Shown piece by piece: positions 58,992-64,000 of a stretch of 64,000 bases of DNA. Origin of the DNA: Candidatus Thiodiazotropha sp. (ex Monitilora ramsayi) (GTDB taxonomy: Bacteria > Pseudomonadota > Gammaproteobacteria > Chromatiales > Chromatiaceae); assembly GCA_025655575.1 (NCBI GenBank), contig JAHXIP010000004.1:124001-188000 (forward strand), in the 5' to 3' direction. Each line of letters begins with the position of its first letter. Within the stretch, counting starts at the first letter, position 1. The translations under genes and the position numbers were made by a program. The notes beneath the pieces were generated by a model, which did not search any database, was not told where the DNA came from, and saw only the letters and a program-made list of their open reading frames with translations.

Positions 58992-61646
58992 TCAGACCGT
59001 TGCCGGATTGGGCTTCTCAGGATCAATCTTGTATTTCTTGATGGCCTGAGATACGACTTCAGGCTTGATTGCGCCCTCATCAGCCAGTGCCTTCAGCGCG
59101 GCAACAGTCACGTAATAACGATTCACTTCAAAGAATTTGCGTAACTGACTGCGCATATCGCTACGCCCGTAACCATCGGTTCCCAGTACACTGTAATGTG
59201 CATTTAAAAAGGGTCTGATCTGCTCGGCATAACTGCGAATATAATCCGTTGCGGCAATCACCGGACCTTTCTGACCACCCAACTGATCAGATACATAGCT
59301 GTTACGTGGTTTCTCTTCCGGATGCAGCATATTCCAACGTTCCACACCCTGGCCCTCCCGACAAAGTTCATTGAAGCTGGTAACACTCCAGACGTCAGCG
59401 GAGATCTGGAAATCCTTCTCCAGCAAGTCCGCTGCAGCAATCACTTCCCGCAGGATAGTGCCACTGCCCAGGAGCTGTACCCGATTTTTTCGCTTTCCAC
59501 CCTTGCGGAAGCGATAGATCCCACGAACGATACCCTCTTCCACACCCTCCGGCATTGCAGGCTGGATATAGTTTTCGTTCATCACAGTGAGGTAATAGAA
59601 AACATTTTCCTGTGTCTGGTACATGCGGCGCATGCCATCTTGCACAATCACGGTCAGTTCATAGGCAAACGCAGGATCGTAAGAGACACAGTTCGGGATA
59701 GTCGCAGCCTGCAGATGGCTATGGCCGTCCTGGTGCTGCAAACCCTCACCCGCCAAGGTGGTGCGACCTGCTGTGCCGCCAATCAGGAATCCCCGTGCCT
59801 GCATGTCACCAGCCGCCCAGGCCAGATCACCCACGCGCTGAAAGCCGAACATAGAGTAGTAGATGTAGAACGGAATCATACTGACCCCGTGATTGCTGTA
59901 TGACGTGGCCGCCGCTATCCACGACGACATGGCACCCGCCTCATTGATGCCCTCTTGCAATATCTGTCCTTTTTTATCCTCCCGGTAGAACATCACCTGG
60001 TCGGCATCGACCGGTTCGTACAGCTGACCCACCGATGAGTAGATACCAAGCTGCCGAAACATGCCTTCCATGCCGAAGGTTCGCGCCTCATCGGGTACGA
60101 TGGGAACGACCTGTTTACCTAGCTTTTTATCCCGGATCAGCATATTGAGTAGGCGGACAAAAGCCATTGTGGTGGACTGCTCACGATCACCGCTGCCCTC
60201 CAGCATGGCCTTGAAGTCCTCCAGCGGCGGCACTTGCATCGGTTCAACCTCGGTTCTGCGCTGGGGCAGGTAGCCGCCGAGGGACTGGCGCCGCTCATGC
60301 ATGTATTTCATCTCTTCGCTATCTGACGGCGGCTTATAGAAGGGTGCTGCACCGATCTGATCATCGGAGATCGGGATATTGAAACGGTCACGAAACGCCT
60401 TTAGCGCCGCCTCTCCCATCTTCTTTTGAGAGTGGGTGATGTTCTGTCCCTCACCGGCCACACCCATGCCGTATCCTTTGACCGTTTTGGCCAAGATCAC
60501 AGTCGGCTGCCCCTTGTGGGCGACGGCATCTGCGTAAGCGGCATAAACCTTATGCGGATCGTGTCCGCCACGATTGAGCCGCCAGATATCCTCATCGGTC
60601 ATATTGGCGACCATCTCTTCCAGTTCGGGGTATTTCCCGAAAAAGTGCTCACGTGTATAGGCCCCTCCCTTTGCCTTGTACGCCTGATAGTCGCCGTCGA
60701 CGCACTCCTCCATTCGCTTGACCAGTGTGCCGTTTTTATCCCGTGCAAAGAGCGGGTCCCAGTAGCCACCCCAGACCACCTTGATGACATTCCATCCGGC
60801 GCCACGATAGACGGCCTCCAGCTCCTGGATAATCTTACCGTTACCTCGCACCGGTCCGTCCAGACGCTGCAGGTTACAGTTGATGACGAAAACCAGATTG
60901 TCCAGACGCTCACGCCCAGCCAGTGAGATGGCACCAAGCGCCTCCGGCTCATCCATCTCGCCATCACCACAGAATGCCCACACTTTTCGCTCATCGGTGT
61001 CCAGTGTTCCCCGATCATGCAGGTATCTCATGAAACGGGCCTGATAGATGGCCATTAACGGCCCCAGTCCCATGGAAACCGTCGGGAACTGCCAGAATCC
61101 CGGCATCAGCCAGGGATGCGGATAGGATGAGAGACCACTCCCATCGACCTCCTGCCGAAAACAGTAGAGCTGGTCTTCGGAAAGCCTGCCCTCCAGGTAG
61201 GCCCTGGCATAGATACCCGGTGCGGAATGTCCCTGAAAAAAGATCAAATCACCGTCACGCTCCTTGGTCGGTGCGTGAAAGAAGTGGTTGAAACCTACAT
61301 CGAACAGTGTGGCGCTTGAGGCGAAGCTGGAAATATGGCCACCCAGTTCGGTTGAGATTCGATTGGCCTGCACCACCATAGCCATGGCATTCCAGCGGAT
61401 GAAAGAGCGGATTCGCCGCTCCATAGCCCGGTCACCAGGAAACCGTTTCTGTTGTGTCACTGGGATGGTGTTCACATAGGCGGTATTCGCACTAAATGGT
61501 AAATAAGCGCCTGAACGACGTGCCTTATCCACCATCTGCTCAATGAGGAAATGGGCGCGATCGACCCCCTCATTTTCCAGCACCGCCTCTAAGGCTTCCA
61601 GCCACTCTAGTGTCTCTTGTGGATCGATATCGGGTCTGATCGGCAT
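58992..61646 (-). CDS. aceE: Pyruvate dehydrogenase E1 (homodimeric)
   Basis: An 884-residue ThDP-dependent E1 of the homodimeric proteobacterial type, full length. N-terminal DPQETLEWLEALEAVLENEG, the ThDP motif FCGDGEMDEPEALGAISLA ... NLVFVINCNLQRLDGPVRG, IPFYIYYSMFGFQRVGDLAWAAGDMQ, and C-terminal LGTDGYGRSDMRSQLRKFFEV. It decarboxylates pyruvate to feed acetyl-CoA into the TCA cycle. First gene of aceEF. The 333-bp region upstream also contains the terminator of the sulfur-globule genes. Confidence 0.97.
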   Translation of the reverse strand: MPIRPDIDPQETLEWLEALEAVLENEGVDRAHFLIEQMVDKARRSGAYLPFSANTAYVNTIPVTQQKRFPGDRAMERRIRSFIRWNAMAMVVQANRISTELGGHISSFASSATLFDVGFNHFFHAPTKERDGDLIFFQGHSAPGIYARAYLEGRLSEDQLYCFRQEVDGSGLSSYPHPWLMPGFWQFPTVSMGLGPLMAIYQARFMRYLHDRGTLDTDERKVWAFCGDGEMDEPEALGAISLAGRERLDNLVFVINCNLQRLDGPVRGNGKIIQELEAVYRGAGWNVIKVVWGGYWDPLFARDKNGTLVKRMEECVDGDYQAYKAKGGAYTREHFFGKYPELEEMVANMTDEDIWRLNRGGHDPHKVYAAYADAVAHKGQPTVILAKTVKGYGMGVAGEGQNITHSQKKMGEAALKAFRDRFNIPISDDQIGAAPFYKPPSDSEEMKYMHERRQSLGGYLPQRRTEVEPMQVPPLEDFKAMLEGSGDREQSTTMAFVRLLNMLIRDKKLGKQVVPIVPDEARTFGMEGMFRQLGIYSSVGQLYEPVDADQVMFYREDKKGQILQEGINEAGAMSSWIAAATSYSNHGVSMIPFYIYYSMFGFQRVGDLAWAAGDMQARGFLIGGTAGRTTLAGEGLQHQDGHSHLQAATIPNCVSYDPAFAYELTVIVQDGMRRMYQTQENVFYYLTVMNENYIQPAMPEGVEEGIVRGIYRFRKGGKRKNRVQLLGSGTILREVIAAADLLEKDFQISADVWSVTSFNELCREGQGVERWNMLHPEEKPRNSYVSDQLGGQKGPVIAATDYIRSYAEQIRPFLNAHYSVLGTDGYGRSDMRSQLRKFFEVNRYYVTVAALKALADEGAIKPEVVSQAIKKYKIDPEKPNPATV

Positions 61647-61913
61647 CGTATCTCTCTATATTATTGTATCGAATGTCTGTTTGGTGATTTCTCCAGCGGA
61701 AGTCCCTGGGACCCTCCAAGCTACAGAACCAACCGAAACTATTTACTTATTCAATAGTATGAATTAATCGGCGTAATATACAGGAAGATGTTTGAGATTT
61801 CAGCGCTTATTCACATATTTTTTTAAGGAATATTGCTTTATTTTTCAGTTAATTGATGCATTCAAACAGGTTTTTCTATTTTTTCTCGGACTAGCTGGTG
61901 AAAATCATATCGC

Positions 61914-61957
61914 ATAAAAAAAGGCGCACCCAGCTTATGCTGAGATGCGCCCTTTTT
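61914..61957 (-). terminator. Terminator of the sulfur-globule operon (probably bidirectional)
   Basis: Stem GGCGCA...CAGC / GCTG...TGCGCC, 23 bp past the stop at 61980. The reverse strand ends in seven T residues, the forward strand in TTTTT. The rest of the 61647-61979 gap is AT-rich and should hold the aceE promoter. Confidence 0.85.
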
Positions 61958-61979
61958 GGCTTTTGCAATGACGCGGCAA

Positions 61980-62624
61980 TTAGATCTCTTTACGCGCCTC
62001 AAAAGCTGGCATTTCAAAAGGTTTGCGTTCCATGGCAACCTTGCGTCGCTCTTCCATCTGCTTCATAGCTTCTGCACGACGGGCTTCCATCTCTTTTACC
62101 ATTTCGTCACGACGAGCCTTGGACTCTTCCATGCGCTTGGCGATTGCCTCTGGCATTTCGGGACGTGCCGGTGCAGTCGAGCCAAAGCGAGCCTGCATCT
62201 GCTCACGCTGAGCTTCCATCTGCTCCTGCATGGCTTGTCTCTGAGCTTCCATGGCAGCAGTCGGGTCGGCGTTGAACTGCTCCGCATATTCGCGTTGTGC
62301 AGCGACTGAGGCTTCAAAAGCCTTTTTTTGCTGCTCAGCGAAAGCCTTCTGCTGCTCGACCATGGCAGCCTGCTGCTCTTCGGTCATTACCGGCGCAGCA
62401 TAAGGTGCATATCCATAGTAGGGGGCATCGTAGCCGTAACCACGACCGTAACCGCGGCCATAGCCGTCTGCACGTGCACTCATGTTGAATGAGAAGTCGA
62501 AATCACCGGCGCCAAAACCGTCACCGAAGAAATCATCGCCCCAGTTGTTGCCCCACCAGGCATTTGCGCTGGCTGAAGCAGCGGTCATGGCAACGGCGGC
62601 TGCAATTAGAGAAATCTTTTTCAT
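61980..62624 (-). CDS. Sulfur-globule-type secreted protein with long charged helical tail
   Basis: A 214-residue exported protein. Signal peptide [22 protein letters not shown], then [26 protein letters not shown], and a Gly/Tyr/Arg tract ([21 protein letters not shown]). These match the sulfur globule proteins (Sgp) that coat periplasmic sulfur in purple and colourless sulfur bacteria. Unlike Sgp, residues 80-214 form a Gln/Glu/Met/Arg-rich helix with repeats such as [16 protein letters not shown] and MEARRAE. The tail may be a coiled coil anchoring or spacing the shell. It follows the smaller Sgp gene by 92 bp. Confidence 0.8.
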   Translation of the reverse strand: MKKISLIAAAVAMTAASASANAWWGNNWGDDFFGDGFGAGDFDFSFNMSARADGYGRGYGRGYGYDAPYYGYAPYAAPVMTEEQQAAMVEQQKAFAEQQKKAFEASVAAQREYAEQFNADPTAAMEAQRQAMQEQMEAQREQMQARFGSTAPARPEMPEAIAKRMEESKARRDEMVKEMEARRAEAMKQMEERRKVAMERKPFEMPAFEARKEI

Positions 62625-62716
62625 ATCTATTTACCTGAAAACTAAATGTCTGAATCCACGCTTGTTTTTTTCAGCACATCCTTGTGCAGTACATCTCCTA
62701 TACGCTCTAATACTGC

Positions 62717-63055
62717 TTATTGGGCAGGTGCTGCCGGTGCAGCAGGAGCTGCAGGGGCGACAGGAGCGGCATAAGGATAGCCATAAGGTGCACCATAAGG
62801 TGCGCCGTAACCGTAAGGACCATAACCATAACCGTCGTAACCACGGTAGTAGTTGTTGCCACGGCCATAGCCGGAACCACGGGCATTGCCACTAAAACCG
62901 AAGCTGAAGTCACCGGAGCCATCACCCCAGCCGTCACCCCAACCATCGTTGCCCCAACCACGGTTACCATAGCCAGGACCACCCCACCATGCAGAAGCAG
63001 TAGCAGAAGCAGCGATCAGCGCAGCAGCAGCGGCAGCTTTAATGATCATTTTCAT
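62717..63055 (-). CDS. Sulfur globule protein (Sgp-like)
   Basis: A 112-residue exported protein: signal [22 protein letters not shown], then [40 protein letters not shown], Tyr/Gly repeats ([18 protein letters not shown]) and an Ala/Pro tail. Size and composition are those of Chromatium-type SgpA/SgpB, which form the protein envelope of sulfur globules made during thiosulfate or sulfide oxidation. GGAGAG precedes the ATG. First gene of the pair; divergent from pyrC. Confidence 0.88.
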   Translation of the reverse strand: MKMIIKAAAAAALIAASATASAWWGGPGYGNRGWGNDGWGDGWGDGSGDFSFGFSGNARGSGYGRGNNYYRGYDGYGYGPYGYGAPYGAPYGYPYAAPVAPAAPAAPAAPAQ

Positions 63056-63243
63056 AATTCACTCTCCTCGAGATAGAATGTCATTTCAGTCTTGTTTGAG
63101 AAAGCGGATACAGCTAAGCCTTCGAAAGAAAGAATATTAGTATTTACTTAATTAAACAAATTGCTATTTTCAATTGTAAACTTTTCTTAAATAGCATTTA
63201 CCTAATAATCCATATTCAACGATCACCGATCGGTACGATCCCC

Positions 63244-64000
63244 ATGAAAATAACCATTACGCGACCTGATGACTGGCACCTTCACCTGCGAGACGACGAT
63301 GCCATGGCCGCAGTCGTGGCGCACAGTGCCGAGCGATTTGCTCGAGCCATTGTCATGCCGAATCTGAAGCCTCCCGTCACCACCACGGAGATGGCAATCG
63401 CTTATCGGCAACGCATCCTTTCCTCATTGCCAGCTGATACTGGGTTCGAGCCACTCATGACGCTTTATATGACGGATCGTCTGGATAGTGAGGAGATCAT
63501 CAGTGCCAAACAGAGCGGCATTGTGAAGGGGGTCAAACTCTATCCTGCCGGGGCAACCACGAATTCAGATGCCGGTGTCACTGATATCCGGAGGCTCTAT
63601 CCAGTACTGGAGACCATGCAGCGTGAAACGCTCCCGCTGCTCATCCATGCAGAAGTCACCGATAGTGATGTGGATGTATTCGATCGGGAGCGCGTTTTCA
63701 TCGACCGCCATCTTTCAGAGTTAAGCCGGTCATTTCCCGAACTTCCAATGGTTTTCGAGCACGTCACCACAAAAGAGGCCGTTGATTTCGTCAGGGAGAG
63801 CGAGGGACGTACGGCAGCAACCATCACAGTCCAGCATCTGATGTACAACCGAAACGCCATGTTGGCCGGTGCTATTCGCCCTCACTATTTTTGTCTGCCC
63901 ATTCTCAAACGAAACAGTCATCAACAGGCTTTGATTGAAGCGTCCACAAGCGGTGACCCACGTTTCTTTCTCGGCACTGACAGTGCGCCGCACCCTCAAC
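63244..64000 (+). CDS. pyrC: Dihydroorotase, class II (partial, 3' end outside window)
   Basis: The first 252 residues of the zinc enzyme that closes carbamoyl-aspartate to dihydroorotate in pyrimidine synthesis. The N-terminal DDWHLHLRDDDAM carries the HxH metal site, VKGVKLYPAGATTNS the carboxylated Lys, LLIHAEVTD and VFEHVTT further His ligands, and FLGTDSAPHP the catalytic Asp. This is the E. coli-type homodimeric PyrC. The frame is open to the window edge; about 90 residues are missing. Confidence 0.96.
   Translation, partial: MKITITRPDDWHLHLRDDDAMAAVVAHSAERFARAIVMPNLKPPVTTTEMAIAYRQRILSSLPADTGFEPLMTLYMTDRLDSEEIISAKQSGIVKGVKLYPAGATTNSDAGVTDIRRLYPVLETMQRETLPLLIHAEVTDSDVDVFDRERVFIDRHLSELSRSFPELPMVFEHVTTKEAVDFVRESEGRTAATITVQHLMYNRNAMLAGAIRPHYFCLPILKRNSHQQALIEASTSGDPRFFLGTDSAPHPQ

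Noticed and set aside
62717..63055. Alternative frames with long low-complexity proteins (Val/Thr/Met or Arg/His rich) over the sulfur-globule genes
   Set aside because: They arise from the GGY-type repeats of the true Sgp frame, which has a signal peptide and a ribosome-binding site.
1..64000. CRISPR arrays, prophage, transposase genes
   Set aside because: No regularly spaced repeats, phage structural genes or transposase motifs were found on either strand.

Overview
The window looks like chromosomal DNA of a motile, sulfur-oxidising gammaproteobacterium (Chromatiales / Sedimenticola / Thiodiazotropha-like; inferred from gene content only). The main clues are a pair of secreted Gly/Tyr-rich sulfur-globule-type proteins (61980-63055), a polar-type flagellar/chemotaxis cluster with sigma-54 and sigma-28 promoters, a TAXI-type TRAP transporter, and complete 2-oxoglutarate and pyruvate dehydrogenase gene sets. 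No rRNA, prophage, CRISPR array or transposase gene was seen. The only RNA gene found is tRNA-Arg(CCU).

Region 1 (1-15.7 kb) holds flagellar genes. flgF runs off the left edge, and cheV-cheR-flgBCDE, flgA and flgMN lie at 9.1-15.7 kb. About 8.5 kb of unrelated DNA separates flgE from flgF. That block contains a DUF2956 protein, a phospholipid N-methyltransferase-like enzyme, an alkyltransferase-like protein, and a tight four-gene operon: Rieske-glutamate-synthase-domain fusion, Rieske-ThDP-enzyme fusion, Na+/H+ antiporter and DUF5996. This operon is the best candidate for an undescribed redox system. Five flagellar promoters can be read directly: sigma-54 for flgF, flgB and flgA; sigma-28 for cheV and flgM.

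Region 2 (15.8-31 kb) has an arsenosugar-type operon (two glycosyltransferase-family proteins plus radical-SAM ArsS), tRNA-Arg, a degenerate SNase-fold protein, sucAB, class I fumarase with an AcuI/YhdH reductase, prfC, a putative metalloprotease, and the leuA-udg-rimI operon.

Region 3 (33-42.5 kb) is pssA, then an overlapping six-gene operon RDD-SpoIIM-DUF4129-DUF4350-MoxR-DUF58, then a BPSS1780-type membrane protein. A 107-bp MITE-like element with perfect 15-bp terminal inverted repeats sits in this region. Single copies of its end sequence are scattered in intergenic DNA from 24 to 42 kb.

Region 4 (42.5-64 kb) carries a fused TRAP permease and, 3 kb away, its TAXI binding protein, with small envelope genes between them (DUF481, SH3b, a PGRP amidase). 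It continues with an alpha/beta hydrolase, a methyltransferase and lipoyl-bearing lpd. A GGDEF/EAL protein translationally coupled to a di-haem peroxidase comes next, followed by aceF, aceE, the sulfur-globule pair and the start of pyrC. The pyruvate dehydrogenase genes aceE-aceF-lpd are therefore interrupted by a redox/c-di-GMP gene pair in the same orientation.
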